Source of the DNA: Pseudocolwellia agarivorans
Lineage (GTDB): Bacteria; Pseudomonadota; Gammaproteobacteria; Enterobacterales; Alteromonadaceae
Assembly: GCF_002000085.1 (NCBI RefSeq)
Contig: NZ_MUZU01000003.1
Span: 124,001 to 188,000 of the forward strand
Reading direction: 5' to 3'
DNA: 64,000 nucleotides
Positions 53,930-63,065 of this stretch are shown piece by piece (within the stretch, counting starts at the first letter, position 1; the number at the start of each line of letters is the position of its first letter). The notes beneath the pieces are model-generated. The model ran no database searches. It was not told where the DNA came from and worked only from the letters and a program-made list of their open reading frames with translations. The translations under genes were made by a program, and so were the position numbers.

Positions 53930-54727
53930 CTATTTATCTTCACTTGAAAATACAGCACGAACAGAACCTAAACCTTCAATGCGCGCTTCATATACACCAC
54001 CCGGTTCAGCAACAACCATAGGACCTAATGCGCCCGACAACACAACATCGCCTGCACGTAAGGGATAACCAGATTTAGCCATAACTTTTGCTAACCATAA
54101 GGTGGCATTTAGCGGGCTACCTAAACAAGCCGCGCCAGCGCCAACCGATACAGGTTCGCCATCTTTAAATATTGCCATGCCACATAAACGTGGATCAAAA
54201 TCACCAATTAATACCGGCGTTTGACCTAATACGTAGAAGCCTGAAGAAGCGTTGTCTGCAATGGTGTCTGTAATTTTAATGTCCCAATCTTTTACGCGAG
54301 AACCTACCACTTCAATCGCAGGTAAGGCGTAATCAATGGCTGATATAATATCAACCATGGTTAATTGCTCTTCGGTTAAATCGTGTGCGATAACAAAAGC
54401 AATTTCAGCTTCAACTTTAGGTTGAAAACATTTGCTGTACGGGATTTCTTCACCGTCAGCAATGTCCATATCGGCATACAACATACCGTAATCTGGTTGG
54501 TCGACACCCAGTTGTTTTTGTACAACTTTAGCGGTTAAACCAATTTTTCTCCCCGTTAAACGACGACCACTTTCAACTAATCGTTTAGTATTAATTTCTT
54601 GTACGGCGTATGCGGCATCAACGTCTGATTCACCAATAAATTCACGAATTGGCGCAACTGGCGCTCCTGTTTCCCAAGCAGACCAAAGCTGATCGGCTGC
54701 TAGCTTTATATTTTCTTCTTGTGACAT
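53930..54727 (-). CDS. dmpE: 2-Oxopent-4-enoate hydratase (DmpE/MhpD-type)
   Basis: It adds water to 2-hydroxypenta-2,4-dienoate, giving 4-hydroxy-2-oxovalerate. The 265-residue protein matches MhpD through [32 protein letters not shown] and [20 protein letters not shown] and the closing GALGPMVV. It differs in these motifs from the decarboxylase paralogue at 51168, which is what separates the two calls. It starts 95 bp after the IlvD/Edd gene, the largest gap in the distal half of the operon. Confidence 0.93.
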   Translation of the reverse strand: MSQEENIKLAADQLWSAWETGAPVAPIREFIGESDVDAAYAVQEINTKRLVESGRRLTGRKIGLTAKVVQKQLGVDQPDYGMLYADMDIADGEEIPYSKCFQPKVEAEIAFVIAHDLTEEQLTMVDIISAIDYALPAIEVVGSRVKDWDIKITDTIADNASSGFYVLGQTPVLIGDFDPRLCGMAIFKDGEPVSVGAGAACLGSPLNATLWLAKVMAKSGYPLRAGDVVLSGALGPMVVAEPGGVYEARIEGLGSVRAVFSSEDK

Positions 54728-54822
54728 GTGTAAATAACCTCTATAACTTTGCTAAATTTTTCTACGTAAATAAGCGAGCCACATAAGCTCAGCTGCATAA
54801 AAACGGGTTTATTTCGATTTAA

Positions 54823-56559
54823 CTAATGAATATCAGGATCTGGCACAGGTGCGCCAAAATCTGTTCTTAAAAAGTCAAAATCACAGCCTTTATCTGCTTG
54901 CTCAACATGCTTATTAAAAGCATAGCCATAGCCGCGTTCGTATCTCGGTGGTGGAGCTACCCAAGCTTTTTGACGTTTAGCTAACTCTTCTTCAGACACC
55001 TCCATATTTAAAATGCGTTTATCAACATCAAGGGTAATAATGTCGCCTGTTTTTAATAGGGCTAACGGGCCACCAATATAAGATTCTGGTGCTACGTGTA
55101 GTACGCAGGCACCAAATGAAGTACCCGACATACGCGCGTCAGAAAGACGAAGCATATCTCTTTGGCCTAATTTCAATAACGCTTTAGGCATAGGTAACAT
55201 GCCCCACTCTGGCATTCCTGCACCTTGCGGGCCTGCGTTACGTAACACTAAAACGGTATCTGGTGTCATGGGATAATCAGGGTCATCTACAATAGCTTTT
55301 AACTCTTCATAACTATTAGCAACTAATGCGGGGCCTGAATGTTGATGATATTTTTTATCACAAGCAGCGGGTTTAATTACTGCGCCATTTGGCGCTAAGT
55401 TACCTTTTAATACCGCTAACGAACCTTCGTGATAAACAGGATTTTCAAGGGGGCGAATAACATCGTCGTTAAATACTTCAGCACCTTCGAGCTCAGTACC
55501 TAAAGTGCGCCCGCTCACCGTTAAGGTATTCAAGTCAAGCTTACTGCCTAAGGTTTTCATTAATGCAGGTAAGCCGCCCGCATAGAAAAAATCTTCCATT
55601 AGGTATTCATCACCCGTTGGACGAACATTAGCAATAACGGGTGTTGTACGACTTACCGCGTCTAAATCTTCTAAGCTCAGGTTAATACCAGCCCGTTGTG
55701 CCATCGCTAATAAATGGATGATGGCGTTAGTTGAACAGCCCGTAGCCATAGCAACAACAACTGCGTTATTAATCGCTTCAGGAGTAATAATTTTATTCGG
55801 TGTTAAGTCTTCCCACACCATGTCAACCGCACGGCTACCACAAGCTGCAGCCATGCGTTTATGACCAGAGTCAGCAGCAGGAATTGAAGAAGCGCCTGTG
55901 AATGACAAACCCATTGCATCGGCAATTGCCGTCATGGTGCTAGCTGTTCCCATAGTCATACATGTACCGTAACTACGGTTAATGCCGCCTTCTACGCCTT
56001 GCCATTCTTTAACTGAAATAGTGCCTGCTCGGCGTTCATCCCAATATTTCCAAGCGTCAGTACCTGAACCTAATGTTTTGCCTGCATAGTTACCGCGCAA
56101 CATTGGCCCTGCTGGCATATAAATAAAAGGCAAGCCCATGCTTACAGCCCCCATAGCAAGTGCAGGTGTTGTTTTGTCGCAACCGCCCATTAACACTACG
56201 CCATCAACAGGGTGAGAGCGTAATAACTCTTCAGTTTCCATGGCTAACAAATTGCGATACATCATGGTTGTAGGTTTAACAAAGCTTTCTGATAAAGACA
56301 GCGCAGGGAGCTCCATAGGAAATCCCCCTGCTTGCCAAACACCACGTTTTACCGCTTCAACACGGTTTTTAAAGTGAGCATGACAAGGTTGTGCATCAGA
56401 CCACGTATTGATAATGGCAATTATAGGTTTACCTACCCACTCTTCAGGTGAATATCCCATTTGCATTTGACGAGAACGATGACCAGAAGCTCTTAAATTA
56501 TCAGGTGCCATCCAGCGAGCGGAGCGTAAATCTTCATATTTTTTATTTTTATCTGTCAT
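54823..56559 (-). CDS. IlvD/Edd family dehydratase, sugar-acid type
   Basis: The 578-residue iron-sulfur dehydratase most resembles L-arabinonate and related pentonate/hexonate dehydratases (length, NTWSDAQPCHAHF, GGCDKTTPALAMGA, GTCMTMGTASTM), not the branched-chain IlvD. Cysteines 59, 127 and 200 are the expected [2Fe-2S] ligands. Members turn 2,3-dihydroxy acids into 2-oxo-3-deoxy acids. In the operon it stands where a meta-cleavage cluster would have the dioxygenase and semialdehyde dehydrogenase genes. It lies 1 bp after the tctA gene. The substrate is unknown. Confidence 0.92.
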   Translation of the reverse strand: MTDKNKKYEDLRSARWMAPDNLRASGHRSRQMQMGYSPEEWVGKPIIAIINTWSDAQPCHAHFKNRVEAVKRGVWQAGGFPMELPALSLSESFVKPTTMMYRNLLAMETEELLRSHPVDGVVLMGGCDKTTPALAMGAVSMGLPFIYMPAGPMLRGNYAGKTLGSGTDAWKYWDERRAGTISVKEWQGVEGGINRSYGTCMTMGTASTMTAIADAMGLSFTGASSIPAADSGHKRMAAACGSRAVDMVWEDLTPNKIITPEAINNAVVVAMATGCSTNAIIHLLAMAQRAGINLSLEDLDAVSRTTPVIANVRPTGDEYLMEDFFYAGGLPALMKTLGSKLDLNTLTVSGRTLGTELEGAEVFNDDVIRPLENPVYHEGSLAVLKGNLAPNGAVIKPAACDKKYHQHSGPALVANSYEELKAIVDDPDYPMTPDTVLVLRNAGPQGAGMPEWGMLPMPKALLKLGQRDMLRLSDARMSGTSFGACVLHVAPESYIGGPLALLKTGDIITLDVDKRILNMEVSEEELAKRQKAWVAPPPRYERGYGYAFNKHVEQADKGCDFDFLRTDFGAPVPDPDIH

Positions 56560-56560
56560 C

Positions 56561-58072
56561 TTAGTTACCTGTATTAGTTCCTTTTTTTACATCCTGACGT
56601 CTTTGGAAAAGTATAATGACGAGAAGCACCGCCGAAAGCCCCAGTAAAGTTGCGCTGATAGGTCGCGTTAAAAACTGTGTCCAATCACCATCAAACAGCA
56701 ACATGCCTCTTCGTAAATTAGATTCAACTAAAGTCCCTAGAATTAAACCTAAAATTACTGGCGCTGTACCAAAGCCATAGCGATTTAGAAAGAAACCTAA
56801 AACACCAAAACCTAGCATTAACCACAGTTCGAAAAAGTTACCGCTTACGCCATAAACGCCAATTACACAAAACATTAAAATAAGCGGTGTTAATATTTTT
56901 GCTGGCACTTTCAACACACGAACAAATAATTTAATACCCATTAACTGTGTTAAAAACATAAAGATATTAGCAATAATAAAAGCGAAGAATATGCCGTAAG
57001 CTAACGTTGTTTGTTGCTCAAATAAGGCCGGCCCTGGGCGAACACCTTGAATAGTTAACCCACCCATTAATACAGCCGTAGCGACTTCACCCGGAACACC
57101 TAACGTTAATACAGGAATAAGCGCTCCGCCTGCCATAGAGTTATTGGCGCTTTCAGAAGCGATAAGACCTTCGTCGTGTCCTTTACCAAATTTTTCAGGT
57201 GTTTTAGAAAAACGTTTAGCTTGGTCGTAAGCCATAAAAGAAGAGATTGAACCGCCAGCGCCGGGAATAGCACCCACAATAGTACCGATAAGCGTTGAGC
57301 TAGTGAGTATTTTCCACGAGCGCCCTAAAATGCCCCAATAAGGTTTTGCGTCGGCAACGTTGTTCGCTATGTTTAATTCTTTTTTGTCTTTTTTATGGGT
57401 GGCTAAATCTTGTAATACTTGCGCAACGGCAAACAAACCAATTAATGCAGGTAATAAACTAATCCCCATAATGAGCGCAGGTTCGTCGCCCGTAAAACGT
57501 AAATTAGCGTTAATACGATCAGCACCTACAGTTGATAACAGCAAACCAATTAAGCCAGCAACCAAGCCTTTCGACATTGAATTACCTGATACTGAGGCAA
57601 TAATAACCAGCCCAAAAACACCTAAAGCAAAGAACTCGGCAGAGCCAAAACGTAACGCAAAATTAGCGATGGGCGGAGCAACTAACAACAAGAGTATGGC
57701 GCCAACTAAGCCGCCAACAAAAGATGATGAAATAGCAATACCTAAAGCCTTACCTGCTTGACCATTTTTTGCCATTGGGTAACCGTCTAAGGTAGTAGCC
57801 ACTGATGAAGGCGTACCAGGAATACCTAATAAAATGGCAGGAATCGCACCACCAGCAACGGCGCCAACAAAACCGCCAAGCAACATACCAATACCTTGAA
57901 TAGGCTCTAACCCAAAAGTTAATGGTATGAGTAATGCAATAGTCATCGCCGCGGTTAAACCCGGTAAGGCGCCCATAACTAAACCTAAAATAGTACCTGC
58001 TGCTATCATTAAAATAACGGTGGGGTCGAGTAACAGCTGAAAAGCGTCTACGTAATTAGTTAACATACTCAT
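56561..58072 (-). CDS. tctA: Tripartite tricarboxylate transporter, large membrane subunit
   Basis: The 503-residue membrane protein, with about ten to twelve helices, contains the TctA signatures GLVMGALPGLTAAMTIALLIPLTF and GAIPGAGGSISSFMAYDQAKR. It is the transport channel of a TTT system that uses a periplasmic binding protein (TctC) and a small membrane subunit (TctB). TTT systems import carboxylates such as citrate, aromatic acids and sugar acids. The 1-bp gap to the dehydratase gene indicates one transcript. Confidence 0.95.
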   Translation of the reverse strand: MSMLTNYVDAFQLLLDPTVILMIAAGTILGLVMGALPGLTAAMTIALLIPLTFGLEPIQGIGMLLGGFVGAVAGGAIPAILLGIPGTPSSVATTLDGYPMAKNGQAGKALGIAISSSFVGGLVGAILLLLVAPPIANFALRFGSAEFFALGVFGLVIIASVSGNSMSKGLVAGLIGLLLSTVGADRINANLRFTGDEPALIMGISLLPALIGLFAVAQVLQDLATHKKDKKELNIANNVADAKPYWGILGRSWKILTSSTLIGTIVGAIPGAGGSISSFMAYDQAKRFSKTPEKFGKGHDEGLIASESANNSMAGGALIPVLTLGVPGEVATAVLMGGLTIQGVRPGPALFEQQTTLAYGIFFAFIIANIFMFLTQLMGIKLFVRVLKVPAKILTPLILMFCVIGVYGVSGNFFELWLMLGFGVLGFFLNRYGFGTAPVILGLILGTLVESNLRRGMLLFDGDWTQFLTRPISATLLGLSAVLLVIILFQRRQDVKKGTNTGN

Positions 58073-58095
58073 GATTAAAATTTACCTTTAAACAT

Positions 58096-58590
58096 TTAAT
58101 ACAAACTCAAACCAAAACCGTGCACAAACACAGCATGGGTAAGCAAGGTAACGACAACAGAGGCAAGTGCTGCAGATAGTGTGTAACGTTTACTTGGAAG
58201 TAAATTTTTTAGTTGATCGTCATCGGCTTTCGTTAACGTGATATGGGATACCATCATGGCAGCAAACAAAAACACCATAGTGGCTAACCTAAAACCTATG
58301 CCTTCTATTAAAAAGATATAAATAACTAATAACGCCAATACAGCTAAGGCACCCAAAGCAGAACGCGGATCCATTTTTTCAACAGACTCACCATGGGTTC
58401 GTAACTCACGAAAGTCAGTCCACAGTACATTGAGCATCAGCACCATTAGCAAGCCACTGACAATGCTAGGAAAGAAAGATGACGTAATATGTTCTTGCAT
58501 AAAAGACTCAGGGAATGCCTGAGCGGCACTAAAGGCCCAGCCCGTAATAGCAAGAATAACGACATCGAAAATAATTCGACCATTGATCAT
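58096..58590 (-). CDS. tctB: Tripartite tricarboxylate transporter, small membrane subunit
   Basis: The 164-residue protein has four hydrophobic helices, a length and layout typical of TctB, and lies between tctC and tctA, 23 bp before tctA. TctB sequences are poorly conserved, so the call depends mostly on position and topology. Confidence 0.88.
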   Translation of the reverse strand: MINGRIIFDVVILAITGWAFSAAQAFPESFMQEHITSSFFPSIVSGLLMVLMLNVLWTDFRELRTHGESVEKMDPRSALGALAVLALLVIYIFLIEGIGFRLATMVFLFAAMMVSHITLTKADDDQLKNLLPSKRYTLSAALASVVVTLLTHAVFVHGFGLSLY

Positions 58591-58639
58591 TTATGTCTCC
58601 TAAGACACGGTAAAAATGAATAAGCTTGAATCTAAAAGG

Positions 58640-59584
58640 TTATTTAGCCAGTGCAGTTCTTGTTAATGTAATCAGTTTTTCTGAACCGTCTTGTACAAAA
58701 CGCTCAAGTTGCTCGCCGTAAGCTGGATTGACATCTACTCCAATATTACGAACCGCTTTTTTGAAATCTTCATCTTGAATAGCTTGAGCAATCGCATTTA
58801 CCCATTTAGCTTTAACGTCAGGCGCTAAGCCCGCAGGTGCTGCAATACCACGCCACTGCAATGTATCTATTGAATAACCTTGCTCGGTAAATAAAGTAAC
58901 ATCAGGTAATTGAGTCGATGTACCCGTAGCAGCAATAGCGGTAAGTTTTCCGCTTTCTAAACCTGAAGCGACCCCAGCAGGAGTTAACACTACGCCGTCA
59001 ATATGTCCGCCAAGTGTTGCTGCAACGGCAGCTGAACCACCACCAAAAGGAATAAGTTTGGCTTTTATGCCTAACTCGTTAGTGATTGCCTGCGCCATAA
59101 TATGTGTTGAAGAGCCAACTCCGGCATAACCTAAAGTAATAGAATTTTTAGAAGCTGATTGAACGAAACGTTTAAGACTGCTCCATTCATCTCTTGTTTT
59201 AACTGCCAATACATAAGGTTCAGTTGCAACACGCGCGATTACATCAAGGTCTGAAGTTTTAAATTTCACATTCCCTAAACCTTGCAAGGTATACAGCGCA
59301 TTACTCGTAATAGTAACTGTGTAACCGTCTGGTTTGTGGGCAAGTGCGATCATAGTACCAACCGCTCCACCGCCCCCCGAAACATTACGAACAACAATAT
59401 TAGTACCAAAAGCTTTTTTTAAGGGCCTTGTTAATGCCCTAACAAAATTATCGTTACTTCCGCCCGCGCCATAAGGCACAATGATAGTAATAGGTTTACG
59501 GGGAAATTCTGCAGAAATAGCAGCAACAGGTAAGAAAGAAAAGCTTAATGCGATACTCATTATTATTTTGATACAGCTGCGCAT
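58640..59584 (-). CDS. tctC: Tripartite tricarboxylate transporter, substrate-binding protein (Bug family)
   Basis: The 314-residue exported protein (signal peptide residues 1-25, ending AISAEFP) has the Bug signatures RKPITIIVPYGAGGSNDNFVRALT and LGYAGVGSSTHIMAQ, followed by HIDGVVLTPAG. It captures the substrate in the periplasm and delivers it to TctAB. It is the first gene of the operon, divergent from the GntR-type regulator across 243 bp. Bug proteins bind carboxylates through water-mediated contacts, so sequence alone does not reveal the ligand. Confidence 0.94.
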   Translation of the reverse strand: MRSCIKIIMSIALSFSFLPVAAISAEFPRKPITIIVPYGAGGSNDNFVRALTRPLKKAFGTNIVVRNVSGGGGAVGTMIALAHKPDGYTVTITSNALYTLQGLGNVKFKTSDLDVIARVATEPYVLAVKTRDEWSSLKRFVQSASKNSITLGYAGVGSSTHIMAQAITNELGIKAKLIPFGGGSAAVAATLGGHIDGVVLTPAGVASGLESGKLTAIAATGTSTQLPDVTLFTEQGYSIDTLQWRGIAAPAGLAPDVKAKWVNAIAQAIQDEDFKKAVRNIGVDVNPAYGEQLERFVQDGSEKLITLTRTALAK

Positions 59585-59759
59585 ATATTTACCTATTAAA
59601 TAAATGATTAACTTTAAATGGTGTCAATTAAACAAGAGATAGTTGAATAAGTGATCGAACTGAAATCTACTACCACCACCTAACCAAGTCAATTATAAGT
59701 TTAAATAAATTCACAACTAAAAATAAATAACGAACAAAAACAACAAATTAAAAATAACA

Positions 59760-59774
59760 CTTGACTAACACAAG
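59760..59774. promoter_or_regulatory. Candidate operator/promoter of the FCD regulator gene
   Basis: CTTG-N7-CAAG is a short inverted repeat that overlaps TTGACT (59761-59766), a good -35 element followed 16 bp later by TAAACT (59783-59788). The repeat could be bound by the GntR-type protein for autoregulation and for control of the divergent tct-dmp operon. Short and unproven. Confidence 0.35.
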
Positions 59775-59827
59775 AACTAATTTAAACTAATGACTACCAA
59801 TTCAATGATTAAGAAGACTAAAAAACA

Positions 59828-60517
59828 ATGACTGATCAATTAACTGAATTAGCCACTCAGAGGCTCCGTGAAGTAATAAATCACCCTAAATGGAAAACAG
59901 GTGGGCGTTTACCCCCTGAAGAAAAACTGGCACGTAGTATTGGTTTATCGAGATCGGCACTTAGGCGAGCACTTGTTCGTTTAAGGGAAGAAGGTCTTAT
60001 TGTTTCTAAACGAGGTTCTGGCAATTACGTATTACCTAGCGTAAATAACGACAACAATGCCTTTATTGAACTGGGGATTGGTAACTTATCTGACGTAGAA
60101 AACTGCGTACGTTTTCGGTACGGATTAGAAGTGGCTATGTGTGGTGAAGCCGCAGAACGCGCAACTGACGAAGATATAGAAGCTATTATTGCAGCTAACC
60201 AACATCTGGCAGAAAATCAGGTAGATGGCTCTTTATTTGAGGCAGATTTTCAAGTGCATTTGAGTATTGCCAAGGCCACTCAAAACCCTTATTACCGTGC
60301 CGCAATGGAAAGCTTACGTACACCAATGCAAGTGTGTTATGAAATTGGGCGTCGCTTAAGAGATATTCCATTAAACGAAGCATCTCACCGTGTACACAAT
60401 GAGCATGACCAGTTAATACAAGCGATTAAACAACGCAATCCTGTTGCAGCAAAAGCAGCAATGGACATACATTTAAGTGCTACCTTAAATCGTTTTCTTG
60501 GAAAGAGTGAAACTTGA
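59828..60517 (+). CDS. GntR family regulator, FCD (FadR-type) subfamily
   Basis: The 229-residue protein has an N-terminal winged helix (about residues 8-70: GGRLPPEEKLARSIGLSRSA and LVRLREEGLIVSKRGSGNYV) and an FCD ligand domain (about 85-220) with Asp/His residues (FEADFQVHLSIAKAT and HNEHDQLIQAI) that usually bind a metal and a carboxylate ligand. FCD regulators often sense sugar acids, hydroxy acids or aldonates, which bears on the unknown substrate of the divergent operon. Confidence 0.92.
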   Translation: MTDQLTELATQRLREVINHPKWKTGGRLPPEEKLARSIGLSRSALRRALVRLREEGLIVSKRGSGNYVLPSVNNDNNAFIELGIGNLSDVENCVRFRYGLEVAMCGEAAERATDEDIEAIIAANQHLAENQVDGSLFEADFQVHLSIAKATQNPYYRAAMESLRTPMQVCYEIGRRLRDIPLNEASHRVHNEHDQLIQAIKQRNPVAAKAAMDIHLSATLNRFLGKSET

Positions 60518-60583
60518 TCGTATAGCATTAACTCATTAAATAAACGGTTTACAGATGGGAAAACAGTTTATTTAGATAGGTTT

Positions 60584-61930
60584 TTAATTATGTTTTTTAT
60601 TCCAGACTGTAACCCTGTCTTTGCCGTGGTTTTTAGAGTAATACATTGCTTCATCGGCACACTTAAGCAAGTCATCAGGGGTTACAGCATGCTCAGGAAA
60701 AAGACTAATGCCAATACTTAAAGTTACAATGCACTTGTTTCCTTCGAGTTCATATTTTCTATTGCATTTGGTCAGTAAGTTTTCAGCAACATTTTTTGCC
60801 TCGTCAGCATTGTTGATACCTTGCACAACCACCACAAACTCATCACCACCTATACGGTAAATTGAATCTTGCTTTCTAACACTGTTTGTTAATCGCGTGG
60901 ATAGCTTTTGTAATAACTTATCGCCAATATCGTGACCATAAGTATCATTAACCCCTTTAAATCCATCTAAATCAATAAAAAGTAAAGAGAATTTCTGTCC
61001 ATATTTAACATGTGAAGCCATAAACATGGGTAAGTTTTCAATTAACTTTTTCCTGTTGTATAAACCGGTAAGTGGATCTGTTATTCCTGCAGCTCTATGC
61101 TCATCAATAGTGCGGTATAACAAATAGAAGAGTAAAAACAAGGTCACCAGCGTAATAACAAGTATCAACGTGAATGTTAAAATTTGAGATTTAATCGTTT
61201 CATGCTTTGCATCGGTTTTAACGTAAATTAACGAGAGTTCATCAAACAAAGTTGTTAATAAGTCACTATGCTCAGCATTGAAAAATGCATCTCTTGCTTG
61301 GTGTGATAACACGATTTGATTATTCAATATTTTTAAATGCTTGTTGATTGCATTTACTGTTTTTATTTGCTGCTCAGTGCAATGAACACATTGATTAAAA
61401 CTGTTCGGTTCTTTAAGGTTAATTCTTTGATTTAATGCTATTGATTTTGATAATTGATATTGCGCATCAGCAAGAAATTTAAGAATAAATTTGTCATTTT
61501 CGGCTTCTTTATTTAGAGAAAAAAGCAGAGTATCTAGATACTTTAAAGAATTTCGAATGATTGCGACTTCGGATAAATAATCATTCATTCTACTCTTTTT
61601 TTGTCGCGACAACGTAGGCAACAGCGTAGTGAAGTTATCGAAAGGTTCTTTAATATTTCTTGATATATCAAGGAACAACATCATTTCCTTGTGATAATGG
61701 TTAGCGGCTTTGTTAACACGATCAAAATGAGGAAAATTGTCACTATGAATACTATTTAATTCGTAATTCCAAACCGCGTCAGCCGATTTTAATTTAACTA
61801 ACTGAAAAATAGTATTTTGAATATCCATTGTGTTTTGTAAATTACTGTAACGCTTGTAAGTACTGTAAATAGATATAATGAGCGTGCTAGACAATACAAT
61901 TAATATGAGTATCAGTTTCTTTCTGTTCAT
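60584..61930 (-). CDS. Membrane diguanylate cyclase with periplasmic sensor domain
   Basis: The 448-residue protein has two membrane helices (about 6-24 and 250-272) around a periplasmic helical domain of about 225 residues that contains CVHC (181-184), then a GGDEF domain (about 280-445). The active site reads RIGGDEF (GGDEF at 361-365) with the inhibitory I-site RKQD (352-355) five residues before it, so it should make cyclic di-GMP and be product-inhibited. It starts 6 bp after the di-haem peroxidase gene, so the two are probably cotranscribed. Confidence 0.93.
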   Translation of the reverse strand: MNRKKLILILIVLSSTLIISIYSTYKRYSNLQNTMDIQNTIFQLVKLKSADAVWNYELNSIHSDNFPHFDRVNKAANHYHKEMMLFLDISRNIKEPFDNFTTLLPTLSRQKKSRMNDYLSEVAIIRNSLKYLDTLLFSLNKEAENDKFILKFLADAQYQLSKSIALNQRINLKEPNSFNQCVHCTEQQIKTVNAINKHLKILNNQIVLSHQARDAFFNAEHSDLLTTLFDELSLIYVKTDAKHETIKSQILTFTLILVITLVTLFLLFYLLYRTIDEHRAAGITDPLTGLYNRKKLIENLPMFMASHVKYGQKFSLLFIDLDGFKGVNDTYGHDIGDKLLQKLSTRLTNSVRKQDSIYRIGGDEFVVVVQGINNADEAKNVAENLLTKCNRKYELEGNKCIVTLSIGISLFPEHAVTPDDLLKCADEAMYYSKNHGKDRVTVWNKKHN

Positions 61931-61936
61931 AATACG

Positions 61937-62860
61937 CTACTCAATGATACTCGTTAGGGTTTTGAGAAAGTCATGTATTTGATCAACTTCAGTGTCTGTT
62001 AAGGTTTGACCCAACTGATACTTTGCCATGAGCTTTATAACCCCTTTTAATGATTTAACTGAGCCATCATGCAAGTACGGGGAAGTTACTGCTACATTTC
62101 TTAATGATGGCACTCGTAGCGTTTTAGTTGCGTAGTTACCATTCTCTCCTGAGAATGTATTAATAACACCAAGTTTTTGAAAAACATTTCCGCCAACATT
62201 AGCGCCTTGATGACAAGAAGCACAACCGTAATCTTTAAACTTTTCGTAACCTTTTTTTGCAGAAGCACTAATCGCGTTGATATCTCCTAATAAAAACGCA
62301 TCAAATTTAGAGGGAAGAATTAAGTTTTCTTCATAATAAAGAAGTGCATTTATAATATTAGTTTTTGACACCCCTGTTTTATAAATTACCTTAAAAAGCT
62401 TCGTGTATACCACATCATTTGCAAGGGCATTGATTGTAAAGGCCCAATCAATGTTCATAACTTTAGGGTTATTGAGTATCATTTCTAAATGGGGTTTTAA
62501 CTGATTATATTTACCCAACCAACCTAGGTAATAATTTTTACTCACATTAAAAACGGTTGGCGAATTAGTTGAAAGGTTTATAGAGGTTTTTAACCCGTCA
62601 TCTCCTCCTGCTGTAAGGTTATGGCAAGAATAACAAGAGGTATTTTGATTTCCAGATAAACGATTGTCTTTAAATAATAATTCACCTAATTCAAATTTTT
62701 CTGTATCGATAGAGGGATTTTTAACGATTGGAATAATAGGCTCTATTGCTATGCAGCTAAAAGTAATACATGAGAAAAAAAAACATAAGTAAATACGTTT
62801 ATTGATAAGCGTATTTAAAAGTAAATAGATCAAATTATAGTTTCCTAAACGACATCGCAC
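61937..62860 (-). CDS. Di-haem cytochrome c peroxidase/MauG family protein
   Basis: The 307-residue protein carries two haem motifs, CYSCH (76-80) and CASCH (213-217), with SPTVFNVSKN between, the layout of bacterial CcpA/MauG enzymes. The N-terminus has a hydrophobic export segment (about 22-38). The start is uncertain: GTG at 62860 or TTG at 62833, the latter with TAGGA upstream. It likely reduces peroxide in the periplasm or oxidises a partner protein. Gene pairing with the periplasmic-CxxC diguanylate cyclase is notable. Confidence 0.88.
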   Translation of the reverse strand: MRCRLGNYNLIYLLLNTLINKRIYLCFFFSCITFSCIAIEPIIPIVKNPSIDTEKFELGELLFKDNRLSGNQNTSCYSCHNLTAGGDDGLKTSINLSTNSPTVFNVSKNYYLGWLGKYNQLKPHLEMILNNPKVMNIDWAFTINALANDVVYTKLFKVIYKTGVSKTNIINALLYYEENLILPSKFDAFLLGDINAISASAKKGYEKFKDYGCASCHQGANVGGNVFQKLGVINTFSGENGNYATKTLRVPSLRNVAVTSPYLHDGSVKSLKGVIKLMAKYQLGQTLTDTEVDQIHDFLKTLTSIIE

Positions 62861-62992
62861 ACTCTAATTAGTATACAGTAAAGTTACAATCCGCAAGCAA
62901 AACTACATTTAAAGTTTAAACCTGATAGCTCAACACCTCCTTATTATGCCGCTTAACCACCTGACCACCAAATTAAATATTAGCGCTTTAGA

Positions 62993-63031
62993 TAAAAAAA
63001 AGAGCTCCTAATTTTACTCAGAAGCTCTTTT
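62993..63031 (-). terminator. Terminator after the last TonB-dependent receptor
   Basis: On the minus strand, AAGAGCT ... AGCTCTT is followed by a run of T, 35 bp beyond the receptor stop codon. Confidence 0.8.
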
Positions 63032-63065
63032 ACAGGGGGACTATTTTTACTAACGTAAGTGCTAA

